A stretch of DNA of 64,000 nt from positions 128,636-192,635 of the forward strand of contig MGVE01000007.1 of NCBI GenBank assembly GCA_001800315.1, in the 5' to 3' direction. The position numbers and the translations under genes are program-made. Under the pieces are notes generated by a model that did no database searches, had not been told where the DNA came from, and was given only the letters and a program-made list of their open reading frames with translations. This document shows, in pieces, positions 54,248 to 62,738 of the stretch. Position 1 is the stretch's first letter, and each line of letters starts with the position of its first letter. This DNA is from Elusimicrobia bacterium RIFOXYA2_FULL_47_53. GTDB lineage: Bacteria; Elusimicrobiota; Endomicrobiia; Endomicrobiales; XYA2-FULL-47-53.

Positions 54248-55159
54248 TTATTCGCTGCGGGAATACTCAAGCATCTTATCTATGGATATTTTTGCTTTTT
54301 CAGCGATAACGGGGTCCACCTTAATTTCGTAGCGCATCTCTTCTAAGGCCCAGAGCACCTTTTCAAGGCTCGTTTTCTTCATATTGGAGCAGACGGCCAG
54401 CTCTAAGGCGGGATAAAATTTCTTTAAAGGGTTCTCTTTCCTGAGCCTGTGCAGTATTCCCGTCTCGGTGGCGATAATCATTTCCGAAGATTTTGAAGAG
54501 GCCGCGTATTCCAGCATACCGCTTGTGGAAAGCACCTTGTCGGCAAGGGCCGAGACATCGGGGTTACACTCCGGATGAGCCACAACCTCGGCTTTGGGGT
54601 GCTTATGCTTCGCGTCCTTGATGTGCTGGGCCAGTATTCTTGAATGCACATGGCAGTAACCGTCATAAATTATCATCTCGCAGCCGGCCTTTGAGGAAGC
54701 GTAAGAGCCGAGGTTCCTGTCGGGAACAAAAATTACTTTCCTGCCGGAGAGGGTGCGCAGAATCTTTTCCGCGTTTGCCGAGGTACAGCAGATATCGGTC
54801 TCGGCTTTGACTTCAGCAGTGGTATTTACATAGCTTACCACCAGCGCCCCGGGATTTTCTTTCTTTAATTCCCGCAGTTTCGCAGCGGTTATCATGTCCG
54901 CCATGGGACAGCCGGCGTTTTTTTCGGGCAAAAGCACTTTTTTCCCGGGCGCGAGTATAGCGGCTGTCTCGGCCATAAAATGCACCCCGCAGAACACTAT
55001 TACAGCGGCGTCTGATTGGGCGGCCCTGCGGCTTAAATCAAGCGAATCGCCGGTAAAATCAGCTATATCCTGAACCTCGGACAGCTGATAGTTATGCGCC
55101 AGAATAACCGCGTTTCTTTCCTTCTTAAGTTTTTGAATTTTTTCTATCAAAGAATCCAT
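54248..55159 (-). CDS. nadA: Quinolinate synthase
   Basis: 303 residues in three related domains. The three [4Fe-4S] cysteines are in VVFCGVHFMAET, DICCTSANA and VAHPECNPD. It condenses iminoaspartate and DHAP to quinolinate in NAD synthesis; nadB and nadC are not in the window. The length is that of the short NadA form common in anaerobes. Confidence 0.95.
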   Translation of the reverse strand: MDSLIEKIQKLKKERNAVILAHNYQLSEVQDIADFTGDSLDLSRRAAQSDAAVIVFCGVHFMAETAAILAPGKKVLLPEKNAGCPMADMITAAKLRELKKENPGALVVSYVNTTAEVKAETDICCTSANAEKILRTLSGRKVIFVPDRNLGSYASSKAGCEMIIYDGYCHVHSRILAQHIKDAKHKHPKAEVVAHPECNPDVSALADKVLSTSGMLEYAASSKSSEMIIATETGILHRLRKENPLKKFYPALELAVCSNMKKTSLEKVLWALEEMRYEIKVDPVIAEKAKISIDKMLEYSRSE

Positions 55160-55170
55160 ATATATATGTA

Positions 55171-55710
55171 TCAGGTGTTCATCCAGTTCCAGACTTTGCC
55201 TTCCTCCTCCATCATCCAGTCTCCCGGCTCGGTCAGATAGCGGTAAACATTCACAATCGCGTCAAGGTGCTGTTTTTCCTCCTGCATCAGAAATTCAAAA
55301 AACTTCTTTTCTTCGGGTGAAGAGGCTTTTTTGCTGAAGTCCCGGTAGGTGGCGTAGCTTTTCTTCTCTAACTCCATCGCCAGCTCATAGCCAGCTGTGT
55401 TTCCCGCGCTGTTCTTAAGGCTGGTTTTATTGGCTCTGGTAAAAAAATCCTTTATCGCGGCTTCAACGGACGGCATGTTCTTGGGAAGCGAAACCTTACC
55501 CTTAGAACCGGTCTTTATCATATTATACATCTCGTCAATTTTCTGGGCGTGCACAACTTCCTCTCCCGCCAGCGAATAAAAAAGCTTCTTGGTAAGAATA
55601 TTTCTGGACTTTGCGGCCAGTTTCAGATAAAAGTTGACGCCTTTAACCTCTAACCCTATGGAAAAACCAAGGGAAGTAAGCTTACCGGACAATCCTGACG
55701 CTTTGACCAT
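55171..55710 (-). CDS. Ferritin-like (rubrerythrin-type) diiron protein
   Basis: 179 residues from the ATG at 55710, chosen because AAGGAGG lies 5 bp ahead and the promoter -10 box overlaps the longer frame's start. Diiron ligands lie in IGLEVKGVNFYLKLA, SLAGEEVVHAQKIDEM, ELAMELEKKSYATYRDF and MQEEKQHLDAI. No rubredoxin domain. It ends WMMEEEGKVWNW. Likely peroxide or iron handling. Confidence 0.85.
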   Translation of the reverse strand: MVKASGLSGKLTSLGFSIGLEVKGVNFYLKLAAKSRNILTKKLFYSLAGEEVVHAQKIDEMYNMIKTGSKGKVSLPKNMPSVEAAIKDFFTRANKTSLKNSAGNTAGYELAMELEKKSYATYRDFSKKASSPEEKKFFEFLMQEEKQHLDAIVNVYRYLTEPGDWMMEEEGKVWNWMNT

Positions 55711-55737
55711 AACTCCTCCTTTTGCCTTTGCTGACTC

Positions 55738-55773
55738 TTTTTTTATCATATTAAATTAAACCACCTAAGTCAA
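55738..55773 (-). promoter_or_regulatory. Promoter of the ferritin-like gene
   Basis: TTGACT at 55768-55773, 17-bp spacer, TATGAT at 55745-55750, minus strand. Predicted start about 28 nt before the ATG at 55710. It is divergent from the arsR promoter 75 bp away. Confidence 0.7.
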
Positions 55774-55848
55774 ACCGCAAACCGTAAATCTCTCTTTCGC
55801 GGTAATTTTACCTTCAATAATAACATAAGCCGGCGCAAAAAATATCTC

Positions 55849-55884
55849 TTGACAAAAAAACCGCCTTGTTGTATAATTAATGAA
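55849..55884 (+). promoter_or_regulatory. Perfect sigma-70 promoter of the peptide-maturation operon
   Basis: TTGACA at 55849-55854, a 17-bp spacer and TATAAT at 55872-55877. The AT-rich stretch just downstream (TATTAACTTATTAACAT, 55887-55903) repeats TTAAC and could be an operator for the ArsR protein encoded next. Confidence 0.85.
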
Positions 55885-55946
55885 AATATTAACTTATTAA
55901 CATCTAAACTGAGGCTATGAAAAGCCTTTTCAAAAGGAGAGTGCCT

Positions 55947-56309
55947 GTGAACAGCGAGAATTTTGAGAAGAAAATCTTTGAGATGCATGCCGAGCTCTGC
56001 AAAACCCTGTCAAACCCCAAGAGGCTTGAGATCCTGAGCATTCTCAGGGGCGGCGAAAAGCAGGCCGGAGAGATTTCAACATACCTGAAAATCAGCAAAG
56101 CCAATCTGTCCCAGCACCTCTCTATTTTAAAGCAAAAGAAACTTATACTGCAGAGGCGCAGCGGAGTAAACCTGTTTTACAGGGTGGCCGACCCCAGGGT
56201 TTACAAGGGCTACGACTGTTTAAGAGATATTCTCTTAACCCAGCTTCAGGAACACAACAAATTTTATACTAACATCAACTTCAAGGAGGCCCAGAATGCC
56301 AATATTTGA
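55947..56309 (+). CDS. ArsR-family transcriptional regulator
   Basis: 120 residues from the GTG at 55947, which has AAAAGGAGAG ahead; an ATG at 55917 adds ten residues but no ribosome-binding site. Winged-helix ArsR core: LCKTLSNPKRLEILSILRGG, ISTYLKISKANLSQHLSILK (recognition helix) and LFYRVADPRV. Only two cysteines are present (ELCKTL, YDCLRD), without a CxC-type arsenic site, so the signal could be a thiol or another metal. As first gene behind a perfect promoter it probably represses its own operon. Confidence 0.9.
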   Translation: MNSENFEKKIFEMHAELCKTLSNPKRLEILSILRGGEKQAGEISTYLKISKANLSQHLSILKQKKLILQRRSGVNLFYRVADPRVYKGYDCLRDILLTQLQEHNKFYTNINFKEAQNANI

Positions 56310-56508
56310 ATACAAATGCGGCAAATGCGGGCATAAATTTGAACAGCTGACTTTTGAGAGCGAAAGCAAAACCGTAAAATGCCCGAAATGTTCCTCTGAA
56401 AACACGGAGAAACAGTTTTCCCAGTTCGCAAGCGGCAATTCAAAATCCGGGCAGAAAAACTTTTCGTGCCCCACGGGCGGCTGCTGCCCCGGCTGCAATA
56501 ACAATTGA
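56296..56508 (+). CDS. FmdB-type zinc ribbon with extra Cys tail
   Basis: 70 residues, ATG preceded by AAGGAGG. The start PIFEYKCGKCGHKFEQL with CPKC further on is the FmdB family zinc ribbon. After a polar linker it ends SCPTGGCCPGCNNN, adding four Cys to the usual four. Overlaps the arsR stop by 14 bp. FmdB proteins are regulators or metal-binding proteins of uncertain role. Confidence 0.88.
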   Translation: MPIFEYKCGKCGHKFEQLTFESESKTVKCPKCSSENTEKQFSQFASGNSKSGQKNFSCPTGGCCPGCNNN

Positions 56509-56527
56509 CAATTAAACGGAAAATTCA

Positions 56528-57184
56528 ATGACCCTGGAAAATCAAATAAACATAAGATACGGCGAACTCGCGGAAAGCAGCTGCTGCCTTTCCTGCGGAG
56601 GAGCCATTGATCACGCTAAGGCCCGCGAGGGAGAGACCTGCCTTGACCTCGGAAGCGGCAGAGGCCAGGACGCCCTGAAACTCGCGCAGGAAGTCGGCGA
56701 TAAAGGCCTTGTTTACGGCATAGACTTATCCGACAAGATGATAGCCAAAGCCGAGCGCACTGCGCAAAAGCTCGGCATCAGCAATGTAAAATTCATCAGG
56801 TCAAACCTTGAAAACCTGCCCCTTGAAAGCTCATCGGTTGACCTAGTAATCTCCAACTGCACCATAAATCACGCTTCGGACAAACAGGCGGTATGGCGCG
56901 AGATATACAGAGTGCTCAGAAAAGGCGGCCGTTTTGTTATAAGCGATATTTACGCCTTGCGGGAAGTTCCCCCTGAGTACAAAAACGATCCGGCAGCCGT
57001 GGCCGAATGCTGGGCCGGCGCTTCAACCCGCGAGGCATACCTGAAAACGCTTTGCGCTTCGGGGTTTCCCGAGGTCAGCATAATTGAAGAGAGCAAACCC
57101 TACGATAAAGGCAAAATAACGGTGGCAAGTTTTACGGTTTCGGGCATAAAAGACCCGAAACCCGTTTCCTGCTGCTGCAAATAG
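56528..57184 (+). CDS. ArsM-like SAM methyltransferase
   Basis: 218 residues. SAM-binding motif LDLGSGRGQDALKLAQ, then the ArsM-type signature ISNCTINHASDKQAVWREIY and RVLRKGGRFVISDI. Cysteines match the arsenite-binding set of ArsM: Cys19/Cys20 near the N-terminus, Cys111 in SNC and Cys161 in ECWAGAS. The tail ends KPVSCCCK, adding three more. It may methylate arsenite, or a thiol or peptide substrate, given the neighbouring peptide and maturase. The ribosome-binding site is weak. Confidence 0.82.
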   Translation: MTLENQINIRYGELAESSCCLSCGGAIDHAKAREGETCLDLGSGRGQDALKLAQEVGDKGLVYGIDLSDKMIAKAERTAQKLGISNVKFIRSNLENLPLESSSVDLVISNCTINHASDKQAVWREIYRVLRKGGRFVISDIYALREVPPEYKNDPAAVAECWAGASTREAYLKTLCASGFPEVSIIEESKPYDKGKITVASFTVSGIKDPKPVSCCCK

Positions 57185-57205
57185 AACCCTAAAAGGAGAA
57201 AGAAG

Positions 57206-57331
57206 ATGAAAGAGCAGACCGCCAGAAAAACAGGAATGAAAACGCTGATCGTCAAAAAAGCCAAAAACGAAAAGAAAATAGCCCAGTGCTGCGCGAAAAT
57301 ATCCGCTGTTGTCGCCGGCTGCCACGACTAA
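57206..57331 (+). CDS. Putative precursor peptide (41 residues)
   Basis: A small frame with AAAAGGAGAAAG ahead of the ATG at 57206 and TAA at 57329. The first 27 residues are strongly basic (nine Lys, one Arg; MKTLIVKKAKNEKK within) and resemble a leader; the last 14 are CCAKISAVVAGCHD, a compact core with three Cys and small residues. It sits 21 bp after the methyltransferase and 38 bp before a radical SAM/SPASM maturase, the usual arrangement for a RiPP precursor and its enzyme. Confidence 0.7.
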   Translation: MKEQTARKTGMKTLIVKKAKNEKKIAQCCAKISAVVAGCHD

Positions 57332-57369
57332 AGCGCCGCCTTATTACAATACCGCCGTTCCGGAGTTTT

Positions 57370-58680
57370 ATGTATTTCTCCAGGCACAACATATTCTCAA
57401 AGCTAAAGGATTCCGATAACTATTTTATCGTGAACCTGCTTACGGGCAGCGCGGATATACTCGCGCCCGAGAAGGCTGCCGAGATAAAACGCGGCGAGTA
57501 CTCAGATATTGAGGAATACAAAAACAAAGGCTACCTGGCCGAGGAAGACTCCGAGAAGAAATTATTCAACTCCAGGTATCTGGACTTTATCAGAAACCGC
57601 GAGAACGACGAGATGCAGCTGTTTTTCGTGCCCTGGTACGAATGCAACTTTAAGTGCAGTTACTGCTACCAGTCCGAATACAGCAACGAATCCGTTCAAC
57701 TGCAAAAACCGGTCATAGACGCCTTCTTTGCGCACATCTCCGAAGCTTTCCGCGATAAAAGAAAATACATAACAATTTTCGGCGGCGAGCCGCTTCTTTC
57801 CGGCAGTATCCAGAAGGAGATGATAACCTACCTTATCTCGGAAGCCGCAAAAAGAAATATTGACTTGGCCATAGTCACAAACGGATACAACATAACAGGC
57901 TACTCCGAAGTACTGGCAAAAGCGCCCTTGCGGGAGATACAGATCACGCTGGACGGCACCCGGGAAATCCATGATAAAAGGCGCGCTCTTAAAAACGGCG
58001 GAGGCACCTTTGATAAAATAGCCGAGGGGATTGATTTTTGTCTTTCCAAAAAAATACCGGTAAACCTGCGGGTTGTAATTGATTCGGAGAATATCAATAA
58101 CCTGGTTGAACTCTCCGGCTTCGCGGCCCGTAAAGGCTGGACTGACAGCCCGTTTTTTAAAACCCAGCTGGGCAGAAACTACGAACTCCACTCCTGCGGC
58201 AGCCATAAGCCGGCCCTTTTTGACAGGGCGAAAATGTACGAAGAACTCTACGAGCTTTTAAAAATTCATCCCGATATTCTAAAATTCCACAAACCGGCGT
58301 TTTCAGTTTCAAAATTCCTTTCAGAAAACGGCGAGCTTCCCTCCCCCCTGTTTGACTCCTGCCCGGGATGCAAAACAGAATGGGCCTTTGACTATACCGG
58401 TTCCATTTATCCCTGCACGGCAACTGTTGGCAAAACCGGCGAGAAAATAGGAAGCTTTTACCCGAAAACATCTTTAGACGAAGGGCGAATTGAGGCATGG
58501 CAGGACAGGGATGTCACTTCCATAGAGAAATGCGGGGATTGCCCGCTGCAGCTCGCCTGCGGCGGAGGCTGCGGCTCCGTCGCCAGAAATAATACAGGAA
58601 AACTGCTAAGCCCGGACTGCAGGCCGGTAGACAAACTCCTTGAACTGGGCCTGTCGGCCTACTTCGGTGAAAAAATCTGA
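57370..58680 (+). CDS. Radical SAM/SPASM peptide maturase
   Basis: 436 residues from the ATG at 57370 (GGAG 4 bp ahead). A frame from 57286 would overlap the peptide gene and is unlikely. Residues 1-80 look like a peptide-recognition type region; the radical SAM motif is Cys92, Cys96, Cys99 in YECNFKCSYCYQ, followed by TIFGGEPLLSG. The SPASM domain has the full set: CPGC, GSIYPC, C-x2-C-x5-C-x3-C in KCGDCPLQLACGGGC, and a last Cys in LSPDC. Such enzymes form thioether or C-C crosslinks on small peptides. Confidence 0.9.
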   Translation: MYFSRHNIFSKLKDSDNYFIVNLLTGSADILAPEKAAEIKRGEYSDIEEYKNKGYLAEEDSEKKLFNSRYLDFIRNRENDEMQLFFVPWYECNFKCSYCYQSEYSNESVQLQKPVIDAFFAHISEAFRDKRKYITIFGGEPLLSGSIQKEMITYLISEAAKRNIDLAIVTNGYNITGYSEVLAKAPLREIQITLDGTREIHDKRRALKNGGGTFDKIAEGIDFCLSKKIPVNLRVVIDSENINNLVELSGFAARKGWTDSPFFKTQLGRNYELHSCGSHKPALFDRAKMYEELYELLKIHPDILKFHKPAFSVSKFLSENGELPSPLFDSCPGCKTEWAFDYTGSIYPCTATVGKTGEKIGSFYPKTSLDEGRIEAWQDRDVTSIEKCGDCPLQLACGGGCGSVARNNTGKLLSPDCRPVDKLLELGLSAYFGEKI

Positions 58681-58698
58681 TTGCAAAAAGAGGCGCAA

Positions 58699-59982
58699 AT
58701 GACTGAAAAAATTACTTATGTCAACGGCGAAACTTTTGACAGCGAAGTGCTGAAATCCGCCTTAGCCGTTGTGGATTTCTATTCAACGGAATGCCCCCCC
58801 TGCGAAGCGCTCGCGGCCAAATTTGAACCGCTCTCGGAACTTTACGGAGGCGACATTAAATTTGTCAAAGTTTTCAGGCAGGAAAACAGGGCCCTGGCGG
58901 AATCGCTCTCGGTAAAATCTTCACCGACCGTTCTTTTTTTCGTAAACGGCAGGGAAACCGGAACCCGCCTGACCGGAGGCGTTAAGAGAAGCGAGCTTAT
59001 TCAAAACCTGGATGCCATGCTAAACCCGAAAAGAGCCGCTGAAATTAAATCAAAAATCATACCGATAGAAACCAAAACCGATGTGCTGATACTTGGAGCC
59101 GGTCCGGCCGGCCTTACCGCGGCCATTTACACCGCCCAGGCAAAACTTAACACAATTATCATTGACAGAGCGCTTTCCGGCGGACAGGTCGCCACTACTC
59201 ACCAGGTTTCCAATTTTCCGGGATTTACGCAGCCTGTCGCGGGATATGAGCTTATGCACCGCATGAACGAACAGGCCAAAATCGCCGGCGCTCAAACCAG
59301 GTACGCCGTGGATCTTACCAGAGTGGATCTTAAAACCAAAACCGTGACTATTGACGGCTTTGAGACAATAACCGCGAAAAAAATAATAATCGCCACCGGC
59401 TCTTCTCCCCGCGAGCTCGGGGTTAAGGGCGAAAAAGAATTCAAGGGAAGGGGCATATCCTACTGCGCGACCTGTGACGCCAAATACTTCCAGGACAAGG
59501 ATGTCGTGGTAATCGGCGGCGGCAACTCCGCCGTTGAAGAATCGCTTTTTATTTCCAAATTCGCCAGAAAAATTACCATTGTACACCAGTTTGACAAACT
59601 GCAGGCCAACAAAACCGCCCAGTCAAAAGCCTTCGCGGACCCTAAGATCTCGTTTATGTTTTCTCACGAACCGAGGGAATTCATGCGGGTTGGCGATACC
59701 GTTGGCAAGGTGCTTGTGGAGGACTTAAAAACACATAAAACTGCGGTTATCGCCTGCGACGGTGTGTTTATTTTCGCGGGAATGAAACCCAATCTGGAAG
59801 ATTTGAGCGAAGGCCTTGAACTGGATAACTGGGGATATATTAAAACAGGGGAAGATATGCTGACAAACCTGCCTGATGTCTACGCGGCGGGAGATGTGGC
59901 TTCAAAAACCTGCAGGCAGATCACCACCGCTGTTTCCGACGGAACAATAGCCGCCGTGACTATATCAAAGGCTCTTGAATAA
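58699..59982 (+). CDS. Thioredoxin-thioredoxin reductase fusion
   Basis: 427 residues from the ATG at 58699; a TTG at 58681 is less likely. Residues 1-108 are a thioredoxin domain with Cys32 and Cys35 (ECPPCEAL). Residues 125-427 are a low-molecular-weight thioredoxin reductase: FAD motif GAGPAGLTAA (133-142), redox pair Cys256/Cys259 in YCATCDAKYF, NADPH motif GGGNSAVEES and the closing DVYAAGDVA. Thioredoxin lies N-terminal, the reverse of the known mycobacterial fusion. It would keep a Cys-rich product or substrate reduced. Confidence 0.93.
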   Translation: MTEKITYVNGETFDSEVLKSALAVVDFYSTECPPCEALAAKFEPLSELYGGDIKFVKVFRQENRALAESLSVKSSPTVLFFVNGRETGTRLTGGVKRSELIQNLDAMLNPKRAAEIKSKIIPIETKTDVLILGAGPAGLTAAIYTAQAKLNTIIIDRALSGGQVATTHQVSNFPGFTQPVAGYELMHRMNEQAKIAGAQTRYAVDLTRVDLKTKTVTIDGFETITAKKIIIATGSSPRELGVKGEKEFKGRGISYCATCDAKYFQDKDVVVIGGGNSAVEESLFISKFARKITIVHQFDKLQANKTAQSKAFADPKISFMFSHEPREFMRVGDTVGKVLVEDLKTHKTAVIACDGVFIFAGMKPNLEDLSEGLELDNWGYIKTGEDMLTNLPDVYAAGDVASKTCRQITTAVSDGTIAAVTISKALE

Positions 59983-60003
59983 CTTAAACCGCGAAACCGC
60001 CGC

Positions 60004-60897
60004 CTATCTGCATCTTTCCGGATGGTAATGAACATGCACCTTTTTTACAAATTCTATTTTTTCCATTATTTTTTCTTCCGCGGCGGTAGCTATCCTGTCG
60101 CCTTCGTCAACCGATAGATTTCCCTCAATGCAAATCGTGATATTCACCACAAAATAAGGCCCGAACCTGTGAGCGTATATCTCTTCCACCGCTTTAATGC
60201 CGCTGACCTCGGCTAAGGCGTCCTTTATTTTAACCTCAAGAGCCTCTCCCGGCACGGTATCCATTAAATCCGATGACGATGCCTGAAGAATATGCACGCC
60301 CGTCTTAAGAATCACAAGCGCCACCACCGCTCCCGCGAGAGGGTCTATCCAGTAATACCCGATTCTCCCGAAAAAAATTCCCAGCGCGGCCGCAGCGGAA
60401 GAAAATATATCGTTTCTGTGATCGTAGGCAAGCGCCATAACCGCCGGGTTCTTTGTTCTTCCGGCGGTTTTTCTCGTTTTATCAAAAATGAATAATTTTA
60501 AAACAATGGTGGCTATGGCAATCCAGAAGGCGTAATGAGCCGCGCCGGAGAAATCGCTTTTACCCGAAAAGATATCAAAAATGGCGTTGATTGAATTCCA
60601 GAAAATCGCTATGGAAGTGGTAAGAATGAAAGCTCCCACTACAAGCGCGGCTATGCTCTCCAGCTGTCTGTGGCCGTAGGGGTGTTCCGGATCGGGAGGT
60701 TCGCCGGCCATACCAACGAAAATTTTTACCACGATATAGTAGGCCACATCGGATGTGGAATTTATTCCGTCGGCCAGCAGGGCCGGGCTGTGCCCGAAAA
60801 TACCCGCCAGCGTTTTTACGACCGCAAGCAGTATGTTGGAGAATAGCCCGAGATTGACTACGGAATTACTCTTCGTCTGGCGTAATTTTGAGTCCAT
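60004..60897 (-). CDS. Cation diffusion facilitator (CDF) transporter
   Basis: 297 residues from the ATG at 60897 with AAGGA 6 bp ahead; overlaps the end of cstA by 32 bp. Six membrane helices with metal-site motifs ALLADGINSTSDV in helix 2 and DHRNDIFSS in helix 5, then a cytoplasmic domain ending VKKVHVHYHPE. The His-Asp site suggests Zn2+, Fe2+ or Mn2+ export. Convergent with the peptide operon. Confidence 0.9.
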   Translation of the reverse strand: MDSKLRQTKSNSVVNLGLFSNILLAVVKTLAGIFGHSPALLADGINSTSDVAYYIVVKIFVGMAGEPPDPEHPYGHRQLESIAALVVGAFILTTSIAIFWNSINAIFDIFSGKSDFSGAAHYAFWIAIATIVLKLFIFDKTRKTAGRTKNPAVMALAYDHRNDIFSSAAAALGIFFGRIGYYWIDPLAGAVVALVILKTGVHILQASSSDLMDTVPGEALEVKIKDALAEVSGIKAVEEIYAHRFGPYFVVNITICIEGNLSVDEGDRIATAAEEKIMEKIEFVKKVHVHYHPERCR

Positions 60898-62701
60898 TGA
60901 CTTCCTTATCGGCTCGCGCGCCCTCAAAAGCGAAAAGGCGCTCTCTCGTGGAATATATCTTTCTTATTGATTCAAAATATACCACCAGCACCAGCGCGAG
61001 CATTACTATTGAAAGAAAGGCGTTTAGATTGCCTTGAACCGTGTGCTTCGGAAGGTAATTGCCGGTAATATTAATGTAGCCCGCGGTTACGGTGGTAAAG
61101 AACATAAATAGCGACGGGATGAAAGTAATAAGGCCGTATTTCCAGTTCCCGGAATGCTCAAGAATAAACACGGTTCCCACGGAAAGCGCCACGGTGGCAA
61201 GCAGCTGGTTGGCTACGCCGAACATGGGCCAAATTGTGGAGATATCGCCGTTGTAAACCAGATAACCCCAGGAGAAACTTATCAGCCCGCCCGTCAAAAG
61301 GACTCCCGGAAGCCAGGTACCGCTTGAAAGCCTGGCGTTCACCGGCCTTATTATCTCCTGAAGTATGTACCTTGCGACCCTGGTACCGGTATCAACCGTG
61401 GTGAGTATGAACAGGGCCTCAAACATTATGGCAAAATGGTACCAGTAGCCCATCAGGGTTTTCATTCCCGGTATGGAGGAAAGAATCATGGACATCCCCA
61501 CCGCGAGCGATACCGCCCCGCCGGCCCTGCCGGAAAGGTTCTCTCCGACCATGCTCTGAAGCTCCGGAAGCCTGGAAACCGAATAGCCGAGCTTTTCAAA
61601 AAGCGCGGGAGGAAGGTTTATGGCAAAATAATCTCCGGGAAGCATTACAGTAGCAGCGATAAGCGCCAGTATGGAAACCACGGCCTCTATCAGCATGGAA
61701 CCGAAACCTATCATCACTATATCGCTTTCCTTGGTTATCATTTTCGGAGTGGTTCCGGTGCTTACAAGCGCGTGAAAACCGCTTATGGCTCCGCAAGCGA
61801 TGGTTATGCAGACAAAAGGCCAGACTTTTCCGGGGATAATCGGCCCGCCCCCGTGAATAAAACCTGTTATGGCCGGCATCTGAATGTGCGGGTTGACGAC
61901 AAAAATGCCGATGGCAAGAAGCGCGATAGTTCCTATTTTCATGTAAGAGCTCAGGTAATCCCTCGGGCAGAGCAGGAGCCATACCGGCAAAACCGAAGCT
62001 ATAAATCCGTAAACAGGAAGAAGTACCGAAAGAGTCGGCTTTGATAAAATAAAATACTGTGCGAAATGGGATTTGGAGAGCGGTTCACCCAGGACAATTC
62101 CGGCGATGACAATAAGCACGCCAATTATGGACGCTTCAACAATTTTACCGGGCCTCAATTTATACATATAAAGGCCGACAAAAAGCGCCGCGGGCACGGT
62201 CAGGGCGATGGTAAAAGTCGCCCAGGCGCTTTCGTTGAGCGCGTTTACCACAACCAGCGCCAGGCCGGCCAGCGCCGTGATAATTATAAATAAAACCGCG
62301 AAGCCGGAAGCAAAGCCGGCGGTTTTACCCACATATTTAGTTGTAATATTGGTAATAGACAGGCCCTTCATCCTGACCGAGGCGAAAAGCATAACCATAT
62401 CGTGAACCGCGCCGCCGAGCGCCGCGCCGATCAAGATCCAGAGAAATCCCGGCAGGAAACCGAACTGGGCCGCGAGCACCGGGCCAACCAGGGGCCCCGC
62501 GCCCGATATAGCCGCGAAATGATGGCCGAAGAGAACATATTTATTCGTGGGGTGATAATCCCTTCCGTCTCTTAACTCAAAGGCCGGCGTCGGCCTTGAA
62601 TCGTCCAAGACAAGCACTTTCGCGGCTATGAACTTCGCGTAATACCTGTAGGCTATCGCGAAAACCAGCAGCGCGACAATTATTAAAGTTATGGCATTCA
62701 T
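60866..62701 (-). CDS. cstA: CstA-family carbon starvation transporter
   Basis: 611 residues with many membrane helices. CstA family motifs: [30 protein letters not shown] and AGFIHGGG-like loops, plus [16 protein letters not shown]. In enterobacteria members take up pyruvate or peptides; the short form here probably has a similar role. Supplies 2-oxoacid to KorAB by inference only. Confidence 0.93.
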   Translation of the reverse strand: MNAITLIIVALLVFAIAYRYYAKFIAAKVLVLDDSRPTPAFELRDGRDYHPTNKYVLFGHHFAAISGAGPLVGPVLAAQFGFLPGFLWILIGAALGGAVHDMVMLFASVRMKGLSITNITTKYVGKTAGFASGFAVLFIIITALAGLALVVVNALNESAWATFTIALTVPAALFVGLYMYKLRPGKIVEASIIGVLIVIAGIVLGEPLSKSHFAQYFILSKPTLSVLLPVYGFIASVLPVWLLLCPRDYLSSYMKIGTIALLAIGIFVVNPHIQMPAITGFIHGGGPIIPGKVWPFVCITIACGAISGFHALVSTGTTPKMITKESDIVMIGFGSMLIEAVVSILALIAATVMLPGDYFAINLPPALFEKLGYSVSRLPELQSMVGENLSGRAGGAVSLAVGMSMILSSIPGMKTLMGYWYHFAIMFEALFILTTVDTGTRVARYILQEIIRPVNARLSSGTWLPGVLLTGGLISFSWGYLVYNGDISTIWPMFGVANQLLATVALSVGTVFILEHSGNWKYGLITFIPSLFMFFTTVTAGYINITGNYLPKHTVQGNLNAFLSIVMLALVLVVYFESIRKIYSTRERLFAFEGARADKEVNGLKITPDEE

Positions 62702-62738
62702 TTATTTTCTTCCCATAAAAATTCTCAAGTCCGGCCGG

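Noticed and set aside
57286-57369. Longer start for the radical SAM enzyme
   Set aside because: It would overlap the peptide gene by 46 bp and add an Arg-rich stretch unlike maturase N-termini; the ATG at 57370 has a GGAG nearby.
61436-62044. 202-residue plus-strand open frame
   Set aside because: Antisense to cstA; composition is typical of antisense to a membrane protein and no motif is visible.
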